A stretch of DNA of 40,141 nt from Phycisphaerales bacterium (lineage in GTDB: Bacteria; Planctomycetota; Phycisphaerae; Phycisphaerales; UBA1924): the NCBI GenBank assembly GCA_020853815.1, contig JADYYE010000113.1, forward strand, positions 1 through 40,141. Direction: 5' to 3'. Each line of letters opens with the position of its first letter. Within the stretch, counting starts at the first letter, position 1. The notes beneath the pieces were generated by a model. The model saw only the letters and a list, made by a program, of their open reading frames with translations. It was not told where the DNA came from and did no database searches. The position numbers and the translations under genes are program-made. This document shows positions 24,385 to 33,784 of the stretch, piece after piece.

Positions 24385-24733
24385 ACCCGCTCACGACGCT
24401 CCGGCGGCCCTGAGGCTCCCGTGGACACCGGCTCGCGCCAGCAGCCACCAGAGCCCCGCACTCCGCAAGGGCTCGCCCGGAAGACACAACGTACACGACC
24501 GCACGCCGTTCCTCAAGGCGACCCTGCATGGTTCAGGTCTTGGATTGCACGCTTTCGCGTGCCGCGCCCCGGCTGAGCCCCGCCCGTGCTTCATTCGGGC
24601 CGTACTCCGGTCGTAAGGCGTTCGGGTGCCGGGCCTTTCGATCCCGCAAACCCCCCAAGCCCCGCGCACTCCGGGCTGACAAAGTGGTACGCGGCCATCC
24701 CCCTCCGTGTTCCCGCGCCGCCCCCACCTTTGT

Positions 24734-25978
24734 TTACAGAATCCGCTTCGAGCGCGGATAACTCCCGAGCACCGCCAGGTGCTCGCAGTGCGTGGCGGCC
24801 TCCTTGATCGCCGCCGCCAGCACCGGGTCTTCCCGGTGCCCGATCGCATCGATGAAGAACGTGTAGTGCCAGTTGGTCCGCCCGCTGGGGCGCTTGTCGA
24901 TGTGCGACAGGTTGATCCCCGCGTGGTGGAAGACTGAAAGCACACTCACCAGCGCGCCGGGCTTGTCGGCGGTCGTGAACATGATCGAGGTCTTGTCGTC
25001 GCCGCTGCGCTGGGCCGCGTGACGCGAGATCACGAAGAAGCGCGTGATATTGCTCGGGTTGTCCTCGATCTTCTCGAAGAGCACGTTGAGCCCGTAGATC
25101 TCGCCCGCCAGGCGCGAGCCGATCGCCGCCGACCCGGGCGTCGCGCCGATCGAAAGCGCGGTCGCACACTCTTCCGCCGCCGTCTGGGCCGAACGGCTCG
25201 AACTCGCGCCCGGGATCAATTCCGCCTGCGGGTACTGCGTCGCCAGCCACACGCGGCACTGGCTGAAAACCTCGGGCTTGCTGTGGATCCTCCGCACATC
25301 CTTGGGCGCGCAATTCGCCAGCAGCGCATGATGCACCGCGATCTGCACCTCGGCGCAGATGTTTACGTTGGTCCGATCGTCCAGGAACGCGTCGAGCGTC
25401 TCGACGATCCCGCCGCCGGTCGAGTTCTCGATCGGCACCAGGCCGTACTGCACGTGCCCGCGCTGCACCTCCGTGAACACGCCCGCGATCTCGCGCAGGT
25501 CCTCGAACTCCACGCTCGAGCCGAAGTGCTTCACCGCCGCCATGTGCGAGTAACTCCCCGCCGGGCCCAGGTACCCGATGCGGAGCGGCTGCTGCAACTG
25601 GAAACTCCCCGACATCAGCTCACGATACACGCCCTCCAGCGTGCGGTCGGGCAACGGCCCGCCGCTGTAGCCGATCACGCGCTCGATCACCTCCGCCTCG
25701 CGGTGCGGCGTGTACACCGGCAACCCCGCGCGGCGCTTCACCTTGCCCACCTCAACCACCAGCTCCGCGCGCTCGTTCAGCAGCCTTACCAGCTTCTTGT
25801 CGAGCCCGCTGATCCCCACGCGCAGCTTGCCCAGCGCGTCCTGGGCCGCCTGCTGGCTCATGGTCGGCCGCTTGTCGAGAATCGGCTCGCCCGGCTTGCC
25901 CTTGCTCCCGGCGGATTTGCCGCGCGGGCGACCGGGAGACGCCTTGCCCGACTTCTTCTTGCCGCCCTTGCCTGCCAT
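24734..25978 (-). CDS. pheA: Bifunctional chorismate mutase / prephenate dehydratase
   Basis: The 414-residue protein converts chorismate to prephenate and then to phenylpyruvate in phenylalanine synthesis. Order of parts: a Lys/Gly-rich tail (1-38), an AroQ chorismate mutase domain (about 45-130, with KVKRRAGLPVYTPHRE), a prephenate dehydratase domain (about 132-310, GYLGPAGSYSHMAA, ENSTGGGIVETLD, ITRFFVISR with the catalytic Thr of TRF) and an ACT domain (DKPGALVSVLSVFHHAGINL). In the ACT domain the usual phenylalanine-sensing ESRP reads DKRP, so feedback inhibition may differ. A shorter start is possible at MSQQAAQ (residue 40), but the basic extension is kept because the first ATG has AGGGGCG upstream. 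Divergent from a membrane protein gene. Confidence 0.95.
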   Translation of the reverse strand: MAGKGGKKKSGKASPGRPRGKSAGSKGKPGEPILDKRPTMSQQAAQDALGKLRVGISGLDKKLVRLLNERAELVVEVGKVKRRAGLPVYTPHREAEVIERVIGYSGGPLPDRTLEGVYRELMSGSFQLQQPLRIGYLGPAGSYSHMAAVKHFGSSVEFEDLREIAGVFTEVQRGHVQYGLVPIENSTGGGIVETLDAFLDDRTNVNICAEVQIAVHHALLANCAPKDVRRIHSKPEVFSQCRVWLATQYPQAELIPGASSSRSAQTAAEECATALSIGATPGSAAIGSRLAGEIYGLNVLFEKIEDNPSNITRFFVISRHAAQRSGDDKTSIMFTTADKPGALVSVLSVFHHAGINLSHIDKRPSGRTNWHYTFFIDAIGHREDPVLAAAIKEAATHCEHLAVLGSYPRSKRIL

Positions 25979-26193
25979 CGGTCGCCCCTGTCAATCTCGG
26001 CCGCTTTGGCCGGTCTTTGTTTGGTATTCCGTCTGTATCGACTGTGAGATCATTGACGGATCGTCCGCCAACCTCTCGGACTTTCCGAAATCGGGCGTTC
26101 GGCGATCCGAAAACTACTGTGGCTCGTAAACCGCGCGGAAAATCCGTTCGGCCCGGCCTGTCCGACCCCTTGCCCCCTCGAAAGGCGCGTCCC

Positions 26194-27156
26194 GTGAATC
26201 CCTCCACCGCTCAACCCCCGGCCTGGCTTCAGGACGCCGCCAACAGCGCCGTCTCGACCCCCATCGCCGGCTGGGCACTGGCCGTCGTGGGCTTGCTGGT
26301 CGGTCTGTCCTTGTGGGCGGTCGGTGGAAAACTCTGCCGCGCCATGATCGCAACCGCCGGCCTCATGCTGGGCGGCGTCGCCGGCGCGAACATCGCGCCC
26401 CAAATCGTCCCGCTCCAGAACATCCCGATTCCGCCCGTGCTCAGCGGCATGGTCGGCGGCGGCGCGCTCGGCCTGGTCCTGGGCCTGGCCGCCTTCCGCT
26501 TCGTTGTCGGCGCCGCGGGCGCGACGGCACTCGCGGGCGTTGGTGCGCTCGCGGTCGCCGCGTCGCTGGCCGGTCAGCCCGGCGCGCTGGGCGAACCGCT
26601 CGGCACCACCGACCCCGTCCGCGCGCACGTCGATTCGGTCGTCTCCGAGTATCAACGCGCGCTCAACAGCTCGACCTACTCGCCGAGCGACCCGCAGATC
26701 AACACGTCCATGGGCAGCGCGCCGCAGGGTTCGATCCTGGCCTTGGCGACATCGCGCGATTGGCATGCCGTCAGCGACACGATGACCAAAGACCTCGAAG
26801 CCCGCTGGGCGTCGATGCCGATGCGCAGCCGCTCCAGCATCGCGGGCGGCGGGCTCGCGGCGGGCGTGCTCGGGCTCTTGCTCGGCTTCCTCGCCCCCAA
26901 GCGCTCCGCAGCCCTCATCACCGCGATCCTGGGCTCTGGCCTCGTGCTCGCCTGCGGCGGTTCGCTCGTCAACATCTTCAGCGCCGACCTGCCCGCGAGC
27001 GTGACGAACGTGCTCAACGCCGAGCCGCGCCACTGGCTCATCGCCTGGGGCGCGCTGTCGCTCCTGGGCGTGGCGGCCCAGTGGCACACGCTCAGGCGCC
27101 CCGCGCTGGCCAAGCCCGCACCGCGCGCGCCGCAGGCCCAGCCCGCGACGGCGTGA
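26194..27156 (+). CDS. Hypothetical polytopic membrane protein
   Basis: The 320-residue product has about four hydrophobic helices in the first 120 residues, a soluble loop of about 90 residues (TDPVRAHVDSVVSEYQRAL ... MTKDLEARW), then about three more helices and an Ala/Pro-rich tail. Gly-rich motifs such as GGGALGLVLGLAAFRFVVG suggest tightly packed helices. I recognise no family. The GTG start has GAAAGG upstream; the open frame back to 26017 is Arg-rich and lacks a hydrophobic signal. It is divergent from pheA (215 nt between starts) and convergent with fdhA. Confidence 0.65.
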   Translation: MNPSTAQPPAWLQDAANSAVSTPIAGWALAVVGLLVGLSLWAVGGKLCRAMIATAGLMLGGVAGANIAPQIVPLQNIPIPPVLSGMVGGGALGLVLGLAAFRFVVGAAGATALAGVGALAVAASLAGQPGALGEPLGTTDPVRAHVDSVVSEYQRALNSSTYSPSDPQINTSMGSAPQGSILALATSRDWHAVSDTMTKDLEARWASMPMRSRSSIAGGGLAAGVLGLLLGFLAPKRSAALITAILGSGLVLACGGSLVNIFSADLPASVTNVLNAEPRHWLIAWGALSLLGVAAQWHTLRRPALAKPAPRAPQAQPATA

Positions 27157-27162
27157 GCAGAG

Positions 27163-27198
27163 ACGCACATCGGCCTGCGAAGCGTGAGGCCTGTGCGT
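27163..27198. terminator. Hairpin between convergent genes, likely bidirectional terminator
   Basis: ACGCACA (27163-27169) pairs with TGTGCGT (27192-27198), and inside it GGCCT pairs with AGGCC across a 2-nt bulge. TTT follows on the plus strand. It sits in the 84-nt gap between the membrane protein gene and the formate dehydrogenase alpha gene. A second dyad, GCGTGAG/CTCACGC (27226-27246), overlaps the fdhA stop. Confidence 0.5.
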
Positions 27199-27240
27199 TT
27201 GGCTCAACTCAATCGGAGCATCGAAGCGTGAGACCCCGCC

Positions 27241-29988
27241 TCACGCCGGCGCCAATTCCACCGCCACCACCTTGTAGTCCGGGCACTTGCTCGTCGGATC
27301 ACAATTCGGCCCGACCACGAGATTGCACCCCGTCTCCGGGAAGTGGAACGTCAGGAAGCTCGTGCCCGGCATCACGCGACGCGAGATCCGCGCCGGCGCC
27401 ACGGTCTGGCCCCAGCGGCTCTTGACGCGGACGCGCGAGCCGTCGGCGATCCCCAGGCGCGCCGCGTCCTCCGCGTGAAGCTCCAGCACGTCGCGATCGA
27501 CGATCCGCGCGCTGGGCGTGCGCCGCGTCATCGTGCCGACGTTGTAGTGATCGAGCACGCGGCCCGTGATGAGCACCAGCGGGAACTCGCGCGAGAGCTT
27601 GTCCATGGGCGGGCTGTAGTCCACGCTCATGAAGAGACCCTTGCCGCGCACGAACGTGTCGCGGTGCAGCGTGCGCGTGCCCGGGTGATCGGGCGATGGG
27701 CACGGCCATTGCAGCCCGTCGCCGGCGAGACGCTCGTACGACACGCCGCCGAACAGATGCGGCACGACCTTGGCCAGTTCGTCCATCACGTCGCTGGGCG
27801 TCTCATACTTCCATCGCGAGCCCAGGCCCTTCATCGCGATCCCCACGTCGCGGATCACTTCCCAGTCCGGGCGCGCGATGCCGGGGGGCGAGACAGCGGG
27901 GCGCACGTGCTGGATGCGGCGCTCGCCGTTGGTGAACGTGCCCTCCTGCTCGAGCACCGCGGCCGCGGGGAAGACCACGTGGGCCATCTCCGCCGTCTCG
28001 GTCATGAAGATCTCCTGCACGATCAGGAGATCGACGCTCGACAGGGCCTTCTTCACGTGCTCGGTGTTGGGATCGCTCTGGACCACATCCTCGCCCTGGA
28101 TCCACAGAGCCTTGAGCTTGCCCTCGATCGCCGAGGCGTACATCTCCGGGATCGTCTTGCCCGCCTCGACGGGCGGCGCCTTGCCCCAGATCGATTCGAG
28201 CCGCGAGCGCGCCGCGGGGTCGCTCAGCTTCATGTAGCCGGTGAGCGAGTACGGCTGCGAGCCCATGTCGGCGTTGCCCTGCACGTTGTTCTGCCCGCGC
28301 AGCGGGAGCATCCCCGAGCCGTGCTTGCCGATCGCGCCCGTGAGCAGGCCCAGGTTGCTGTAGGCCATCACGCTCCCGACGCCCTGCGTCTGTTCCGACA
28401 GGCCAAGGCCGCTGGTGAAGAGCCCCGGACCGCGCTTGGCGATGATGTGGGCGGCCTTGCGGATCTGCTCGACGGGCACGCGCGTCAGGCGCGAGAGATC
28501 GTCGAGCGACTGCGACGCCAGGAACGACTTGAACTCCTCGAAGCCCTCGCAGCGCTGCGCCACGTAGTCCTTGTCGTAGAGGTTCTCCTCGACCAAGACC
28601 TTCGCCAGCGCGTTGAAGAGCGGCACGTTGGTGCCGGGCCACAGCTGCAGGTGCACCGCGGCGTAGTTGGCCATCTCGATCGAGCGCGGGTCGATCACGA
28701 CCAGCGCCGCGCCGCGCAGCACCGCCTGCTTGATCCGCGCGCCGATCACCGGGTGGGCCTCGGTCGGGTTCGAGCCCGAGAGCACGATCAACCCGGTTTC
28801 GTCCAGGTCGACGTACGACGCCGTCGCCGCGCCCGTGCCGGTCGTCATGCCCAGCGCCACCGCCGTCGACGAGTGGCACACCCGCGCGCAGCAGTCGGTG
28901 TTGTTGGTCCCGATGATCGAGCGGAAGAGTTTCTGCAAGAGGTACGCGGCCTCGTTGGTCGATCGCGACGAGGTCATCGTCCCCAGCGCGTCGGGCCCAT
29001 ACGTGTCGCGGAGCTCCACAAGGCGCTTGGCCGTGAAGTTGATCGCCTCGTCCCACGTCGCGGGGCGCATCGTTCCCGAAGCATCGCGGAGGAGCGGCGT
29101 CGTCAGGCGCTCGCTCGAGCGCTGGTAGCCGTGCGCGTAGCGTCCCTTGACGCACAGGTGCCCGTCGTTGACCGCCGCGCCGTCCACGCCGTTGATGCGG
29201 AGCACCACGCCGTCCTTGGCCTCGACGTGAACTCGACACCCGACGCCGCAGTAGCCGCAGACGGAATCCGCCGCGTGATCGGGGTGCACATGCTCGTGCG
29301 TCACGGCCTTGCCCGCGGCGTGGAGCGGTGCGCGCGAGGGCGCGAGCTCGATGCGATCGCGGTCCGTGATCGCGCCCGTCGGGCACTCGACCACGCACGC
29401 GCCGCACGACACGCACCCGCTGTCGGCGAATCGGTCCGTCGCGCCGTAGACCAGTCGCGAGCGCCCGCCGCGCCCCTCGATCGCGTAGACAAACTGCCCC
29501 TGGATCTGCTCGCAGGCGTTGAGGCACAGGCGGCAGGTGATGCACTTGTCGCGGTCGAAGCGCAGGTATGGATGGCTGTCGTCGAGCGGCGTGTGCGTGC
29601 CGTGGTTCCCGAATGTCGCGTCGACCATGCCGTATTCCGCCAGCAGGCGCTCGAACTTCGTGCCCTTGGCGTCTGGGAAGCACGCGTCTTTGGGCTGGGT
29701 CGAGAGCATGAGCGCCAGGAGATCATGGCGCATGCTCTTCAGGTGCGGCGTCGCGGTGCGCACGTTCATCCCGGGCGAGATCGGCGTGTGGCACGCCGCC
29801 TGCACCCGCTGCCCGTCGATCTCGACCAGACACATGCGGCAGCCGCCCTCGGCCTCCATCCCGTCGCCGGCGCACAGCGTGGGGACCTCGATCCCGGCGC
29901 GCGTCGCGGCGGCCAGGATCGTGTCGCCACGGCGCACGTCGATGACATTCCCGTTGATCGTCGCGGTGGTTCGATCGGTGGCGCTCAT
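27241..29988 (-). CDS. fdhA: NAD-linked formate dehydrogenase, alpha (catalytic) subunit
   Basis: The 915-residue molybdopterin enzyme oxidises formate to CO2 (or the reverse). N-terminal [2Fe-2S] ferredoxin domain with Cys39, 50, 53 and 66; then the segment that usually binds a His(Cys)3 [4Fe-4S] cluster, here degraded (QPKDACFPDAKGTKFE, 98-113); two [4Fe-4S] ferredoxin motifs (CITCRLCLNAC and CVSCGACVVEC); a further [4Fe-4S] site (CGYCGVGC ... CVKGR); the bis-MGD domains; and the C-terminal dinucleotide-binding domain. The molybdenum ligand is Cys371 in ARVCHSS, so this is a Cys, not a selenocysteine, enzyme. GGAGGGCG precedes the ATG, which overlaps the beta-subunit stop as ATGA. Last gene of the fhs-fdhB-fdhA operon. 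Confidence 0.93.
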   Translation of the reverse strand: MSATDRTTATINGNVIDVRRGDTILAAATRAGIEVPTLCAGDGMEAEGGCRMCLVEIDGQRVQAACHTPISPGMNVRTATPHLKSMRHDLLALMLSTQPKDACFPDAKGTKFERLLAEYGMVDATFGNHGTHTPLDDSHPYLRFDRDKCITCRLCLNACEQIQGQFVYAIEGRGGRSRLVYGATDRFADSGCVSCGACVVECPTGAITDRDRIELAPSRAPLHAAGKAVTHEHVHPDHAADSVCGYCGVGCRVHVEAKDGVVLRINGVDGAAVNDGHLCVKGRYAHGYQRSSERLTTPLLRDASGTMRPATWDEAINFTAKRLVELRDTYGPDALGTMTSSRSTNEAAYLLQKLFRSIIGTNNTDCCARVCHSSTAVALGMTTGTGAATASYVDLDETGLIVLSGSNPTEAHPVIGARIKQAVLRGAALVVIDPRSIEMANYAAVHLQLWPGTNVPLFNALAKVLVEENLYDKDYVAQRCEGFEEFKSFLASQSLDDLSRLTRVPVEQIRKAAHIIAKRGPGLFTSGLGLSEQTQGVGSVMAYSNLGLLTGAIGKHGSGMLPLRGQNNVQGNADMGSQPYSLTGYMKLSDPAARSRLESIWGKAPPVEAGKTIPEMYASAIEGKLKALWIQGEDVVQSDPNTEHVKKALSSVDLLIVQEIFMTETAEMAHVVFPAAAVLEQEGTFTNGERRIQHVRPAVSPPGIARPDWEVIRDVGIAMKGLGSRWKYETPSDVMDELAKVVPHLFGGVSYERLAGDGLQWPCPSPDHPGTRTLHRDTFVRGKGLFMSVDYSPPMDKLSREFPLVLITGRVLDHYNVGTMTRRTPSARIVDRDVLELHAEDAARLGIADGSRVRVKSRWGQTVAPARISRRVMPGTSFLTFHFPETGCNLVVGPNCDPTSKCPDYKVVAVELAPA

Positions 29989-31649
29989 CGCCCGCCCTCC
30001 GAGAAAATGCGGTCGCCGAACCTCTCGAGGATCGTCTTCACGGGCCCGGGCGTTTCTCGTCCGAACGCACACAGGCTGGCTTCCTTCATCAGCGCCAGGA
30101 TCCGCTCGAAATTGGGCAGGTCGCGGCGCGAAAGCCCGCCCATCGCCATCTCGTACGCACGCGTCGATCCGAGCCGGCACGGCACGCACTTGCCGCACGA
30201 TTCATCGCGCATGAACGCCAGAAGATGCTTCAGCATCGCGCCCCAGTCGGCGGGCTTGGGGATCGCGACGATGCCGGCGTGCCCGAGGTTGATGCCGCGC
30301 TTCACCATCGCGGTGAAGCAGATCGGCGCGTCCCACTGGTCGGGCGTCACGATACTCCCCATCGGCCCGCCGACCAGCACCGCTTCCAGTTCCACGCCCC
30401 CCGCGCCGCCGCCCGCCAGCTTCTCGATCGCGTCGCCCAGGGACATGCCGAACTCGATCTCGACGATGCCGGGCCTGGCGAAGCCCTTGTTGAAGCAGAG
30501 CGCCTTGGTGCCCTTGCTGTCGGCGGTGCCCATCGACGCGAACGCGGCCGCCCCGTGCTCCATGATCCACGGGAGGTTGTTGAGTGTTTCGACGTTGTCG
30601 ACAACCGTGGGCCTGCCGAACACGCCGGACTCGATCGGGTAAGGCGGGCGAGGCCAGACCTCGCCCCGCATCCCCTCGATCGCGCCCAGGAGCGCGGTCT
30701 CTTCGCCACAGACGTACGAGCCCATGCCGCGCACGACCTCGATGTCGAACGCCTTTCCCTTGCCCAGCGCGTCCTTGCCCAGGAAGCCCGCGTCCGTCGC
30801 TCGCTTGATCGCGGTGTTTATCACGTCGACGGAAACGGGGTACTCCGAGCGGATGAAGACGATGCCGCGCGAGGCGCCGACCGCGTGCCCGGCGATCGCC
30901 ATGCCCTCGATGATCGAGTGCGGGTCACGCTCCATCAGTTCACGATCGATGAACGAGCCGGGGTCGCCCTCGTCGCCGTTGGCGACGATGAACTTGGGCG
31001 AGCCCGAGGCGCGGGCCGCGAGCTGGAACTTCTTTCCGGTCGGGAACGCCGCGCCGCCGCGCCCGCGCAGACCCGAGGTCAGCACGGCCTCAACAACCTG
31101 CTCGGGGGTGAGCTTCAGCGCCGCGCGCAGGCCCGTGTATTCCGGGGCCGCGCCTCGCGGGTCGATCGACTTCTCGATCCGAGCGTTCACGATCGCGTGG
31201 CGCGACACCGTGCGGATCGACGGCGGCGCCGGGTGCGGCAGGGGCCCGCCCTGCGCGAACACGTTCACCATCGCCATGGGCAAGTTGGGCACGATATAGC
31301 CGTCCGCCGTCATCGCCGCCGGCCCGCGATCGCAATAGCCCAGGCAGTACGTGCCGTGGCACGGGTAGTGCTTCTGCAATTCGCGCAGCACCTCGCCGCC
31401 GCCCGAGAGCACGCACGACGTCCCGGTGCAGACGCGGATCGCGTTCGGATTGACGTTGGAATCGTCGTAGGACGAGACCGCGCCGCGCACCGCCGCGACC
31501 GGGAGCGACACGCGTCGCGCCAGTTCGGCGACCGCCGCCTGATCCAGCTTGCCGCGCTCCTCCGCGACCGCGTGGAACTCGGGGATCACCGAATGCAGCG
31601 CTCCGTCGGGTTGATGCGTCGCGCGATAGGCCCTGGACCTGGTGCTCAT
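29985..31649 (-). CDS. fdhB: NAD-linked formate dehydrogenase, beta subunit (NuoE-NuoF fusion)
   Basis: The 554-residue protein passes electrons from the alpha subunit to NAD. The first ~140 residues form a NuoE-like thioredoxin [2Fe-2S] domain (CTGTSC ... CLGYC). A NuoF-like part follows: the NADH/FMN region with RGRGGAAFPTGKKF, GDEGDPGSFIDRELMERDPH and YVCGEETALL, an SLBB-like segment, and a C-terminal [4Fe-4S] site (CGKCVPC ... SLCAFG). A complex I origin is unlikely because no membrane subunits are near and the partner is a formate dehydrogenase. The ATG at 31649 has GGAG upstream; the frame opens 6 codons earlier. Its stop overlaps the fdhA start, implying coupled translation. Confidence 0.92.
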   Translation of the reverse strand: MSTRSRAYRATHQPDGALHSVIPEFHAVAEERGKLDQAAVAELARRVSLPVAAVRGAVSSYDDSNVNPNAIRVCTGTSCVLSGGGEVLRELQKHYPCHGTYCLGYCDRGPAAMTADGYIVPNLPMAMVNVFAQGGPLPHPAPPSIRTVSRHAIVNARIEKSIDPRGAAPEYTGLRAALKLTPEQVVEAVLTSGLRGRGGAAFPTGKKFQLAARASGSPKFIVANGDEGDPGSFIDRELMERDPHSIIEGMAIAGHAVGASRGIVFIRSEYPVSVDVINTAIKRATDAGFLGKDALGKGKAFDIEVVRGMGSYVCGEETALLGAIEGMRGEVWPRPPYPIESGVFGRPTVVDNVETLNNLPWIMEHGAAAFASMGTADSKGTKALCFNKGFARPGIVEIEFGMSLGDAIEKLAGGGAGGVELEAVLVGGPMGSIVTPDQWDAPICFTAMVKRGINLGHAGIVAIPKPADWGAMLKHLLAFMRDESCGKCVPCRLGSTRAYEMAMGGLSRRDLPNFERILALMKEASLCAFGRETPGPVKTILERFGDRIFSEGGR

Positions 31650-31758
31650 GCCGCGTCTCCCGTGCACGCCAACGCAAACGTTCTACCACGCCGGGCCCGC
31701 CCGGAACAAGCCCGCTCAAACCACCCAATCTTGTCCGAACTCGCCAACGGGCGATCGA

Positions 31759-33684
31759 TCAGAACAGCCCCTCGACCCGGCCCGTCGCCGGATCGATGTC
31801 AACCTCCATGAACGCGGCCCTGGGCGGCAGGCCCGGCATCGTGCGCATCGTTCCCACCAGCGGATAGATGAACCCCGCCCCCACCGACGCCCGCATGTCG
31901 CGGATCGTGATGCGGAAGTTCTCCGGCGCGCCCTTCAGGTCCGGGTTGTCGCTGAACGACAGGTGCGTCTTGGCCATGCAGATGGGCAGGCTGGAATAGC
32001 CAAGCTCGGTGTAGCGCTTCATCTTCGCCAGCGCCTCGGGGGCGAAATCAACGCCCACCGCGCCATACGACTTCGCCAACGCCTCGATCTTCTGCTCGAT
32101 CGTCGCCTCCAGCGGGTACAGGAACTTGAACTCGCCGGCCCGATCGCACGCCGCGATCACCGCCTCGCCCAGTTCCGTCGCGCCCGCGCCGCCGTCGGCC
32201 CACACGCTCGTCCGGCACGCCGCGCTCGCGCCCGCCGCCAGCGCCGCCTCGCGCACCATCTGGATCTCGGCGTCGGTGTCAGTCGTGAACGTGTTGACCG
32301 CGACCACCACCGGCACGCCGTAGCGACGCACGTTCTGCACGTGCCTGGCCAAGTTCGGCAATCCCGCCTTGAGCAGCGCCAGGTTCTCGCTGGTGTACGC
32401 ATCGTCCAGCGCCTTGCCCGCCACGACCTTCGGCCCGCCGCCGTGCATCTTCAGCGCCCGCACCGTCGCCACCACCACGGCGCACGACGGGCGAAGCCCG
32501 CTGCTCCGGCACTTCACGTTCGCGAACTTCTCAAACCCGATGTCCGAACCAAACCCCGCCTCGGTCACCACGTAGTCCGCGAGCTTCAGCGCGATCTGGT
32601 CCGCGATGATCGACGAGTTGCCGTGCGCGATGTTGGCGAACGGCCCGGCGTGGACGAACACCGGCGTGCCCTCCAGCGTCTGCATCAAGTTCGGCATGAT
32701 CGCGTCCTTGAGCAGGACCGTCATCGCGCCCGCCGCACCCAGGTCGTCCGCCGTCACCGGGCGGCCCTCGCGATCAAAGCCCACCACCATCTTCCGCAGG
32801 CGATTCCGCATGTCCTCCAGGCCCGTCGAGAGCGCCAACACCGCCATCACCTCGCTGGCCACCGCGATATCGAACCCCGTGGTCCGCGGCCTGTTCTCCT
32901 CCGCGCCCAATCCGACCTGGATCCGGCGCAGCATCCGGTCGTTCACGTCCACCACGCGGTTCCATGTGATCGTGTCCGGGTCGATGTCAAGACGGAAAAC
33001 GTCGCGCACCTGCGCGTCGCTCAGTTCCTCGGGCGACGACGCCTTGATGCCCAGCCGCGCCGCCCGCCGCGCGTGCACCGCAGAAAAGAGCAACTTGCCG
33101 CTCGCGTCCTTCTTGCACTGCGCCGCCATGTTCGCGCGATCATCCGGGTGCGTGTCTTCATACAGCACGCGCGTGTCGATCGCGGCCGCCAGCAGGTTGT
33201 TCGCCGCCGTCACCGCGTGAATGTCGCCCGTGAGGTGGAGGTTGAAGTCCTCCATCGGGATCACCTGGCTGTAGCCGCCGCCCGCCGCTCCGCCCTTGAT
33301 GCCGAACGTCGGACCCATCGAGGGCTGGCGGATGCACGTGAACACGCTCTTGCCCAGGTGCGCGCCCAGCGCCTGCGACAGGCCCACCGTCATCGTCGTC
33401 TTGCCCTCGCCGAGCGGCGTGGGCGTGATCGCGGTGACCACGACGTACTTGCCCGTCGGGCGCGCCGCCAGTCGGTCGCGGATCTCAAGGTGGACCTTCG
33501 CCTTGGTGTGCCCGTACGGCTCGAGCTCGCTCTTGAGGATGCCGAGTTCCTCCGCGATCTCCGCGATCGGACGCGGCACGGCGGCCTGCGCGATCGCGAT
33601 GTCCGATGGAACCGGCCGCTTCAGCGACTGCAAGCGCCGACCACGCAAACCCTTGGACGCCGATGGCTGGGCCGTACCGGGCAT
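31759..33684 (-). CDS. fhs: Formate-tetrahydrofolate ligase
   Basis: The enzyme joins formate to tetrahydrofolate using ATP, giving 10-formyl-THF for purine synthesis, methionyl-tRNA formylation or a methyl-branch C1 pathway. The 641-residue sequence includes the P-loop [10 protein letters not shown] (88-97), [20 protein letters not shown] and [20 protein letters not shown], all conserved in the family, plus about 25 extra N-terminal residues over the usual ~560-residue form. GAGGAG lies just before the ATG. First gene of a minus-strand operon with formate dehydrogenase genes 109 nt downstream, so the product or substrate of one is the substrate or product of the other. A strong promoter lies upstream. 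Confidence 0.97.
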   Translation of the reverse strand: MPGTAQPSASKGLRGRRLQSLKRPVPSDIAIAQAAVPRPIAEIAEELGILKSELEPYGHTKAKVHLEIRDRLAARPTGKYVVVTAITPTPLGEGKTTMTVGLSQALGAHLGKSVFTCIRQPSMGPTFGIKGGAAGGGYSQVIPMEDFNLHLTGDIHAVTAANNLLAAAIDTRVLYEDTHPDDRANMAAQCKKDASGKLLFSAVHARRAARLGIKASSPEELSDAQVRDVFRLDIDPDTITWNRVVDVNDRMLRRIQVGLGAEENRPRTTGFDIAVASEVMAVLALSTGLEDMRNRLRKMVVGFDREGRPVTADDLGAAGAMTVLLKDAIMPNLMQTLEGTPVFVHAGPFANIAHGNSSIIADQIALKLADYVVTEAGFGSDIGFEKFANVKCRSSGLRPSCAVVVATVRALKMHGGGPKVVAGKALDDAYTSENLALLKAGLPNLARHVQNVRRYGVPVVVAVNTFTTDTDAEIQMVREAALAAGASAACRTSVWADGGAGATELGEAVIAACDRAGEFKFLYPLEATIEQKIEALAKSYGAVGVDFAPEALAKMKRYTELGYSSLPICMAKTHLSFSDNPDLKGAPENFRITIRDMRASVGAGFIYPLVGTMRTMPGLPPRAAFMEVDIDPATGRVEGLF

Positions 33685-33724
33685 GAAAGACTCCTCAAGA
33701 TGGCGAACTCAATTGAAGGCACCA

Positions 33725-33749
33725 CGCGCCAACCTGGATAGTTGACGCG
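33725..33749 (-). promoter_or_regulatory. Hairpin or operator at the fhs transcription start
   Basis: On the minus strand CGCGTCAAC, a 7-nt loop TATCCAG, then GTTGGCGCG form a 9-bp stem with one G-T pair. It begins about where transcription from the adjacent promoter would start, so it could be the 5' hairpin of the message or a repressor site. Confidence 0.5.
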
Positions 33750-33756
33750 CGTATCC

Positions 33757-33784
33757 ATAATAGAAGACGACGGTGTTGAATCAA
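33757..33784 (-). promoter_or_regulatory. Promoter of the fhs-fdhB-fdhA operon
   Basis: On the minus strand TTGATT (33784-33779), a 16-nt spacer and TATTAT (33762-33757) closely match the housekeeping consensus and stand out in a GC-rich region. Predicted start near 33750; leader about 66 nt. Confidence 0.65.

Larger units (their letters stand above)
24040..24733. other. Long gene-free leader region of the giant gene
   Basis: These 694 nt lie between the pheA stop and the giant gene start, both on the minus strand. Several short open frames exist but none has a convincing ribosome site or recognisable product. It holds two dyads, listed separately (24237-24252 and 24366-24384). No clear promoter could be fixed. 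Confidence 0.45.

Noticed and set aside
27241-31649. Reading the two dehydrogenase genes as complex I subunits NuoG/NuoEF
   Set aside because: The catalytic ARVCHSS Mo-ligand region and C-terminal MGD domain are those of formate dehydrogenase, and no membrane complex I genes are adjacent.
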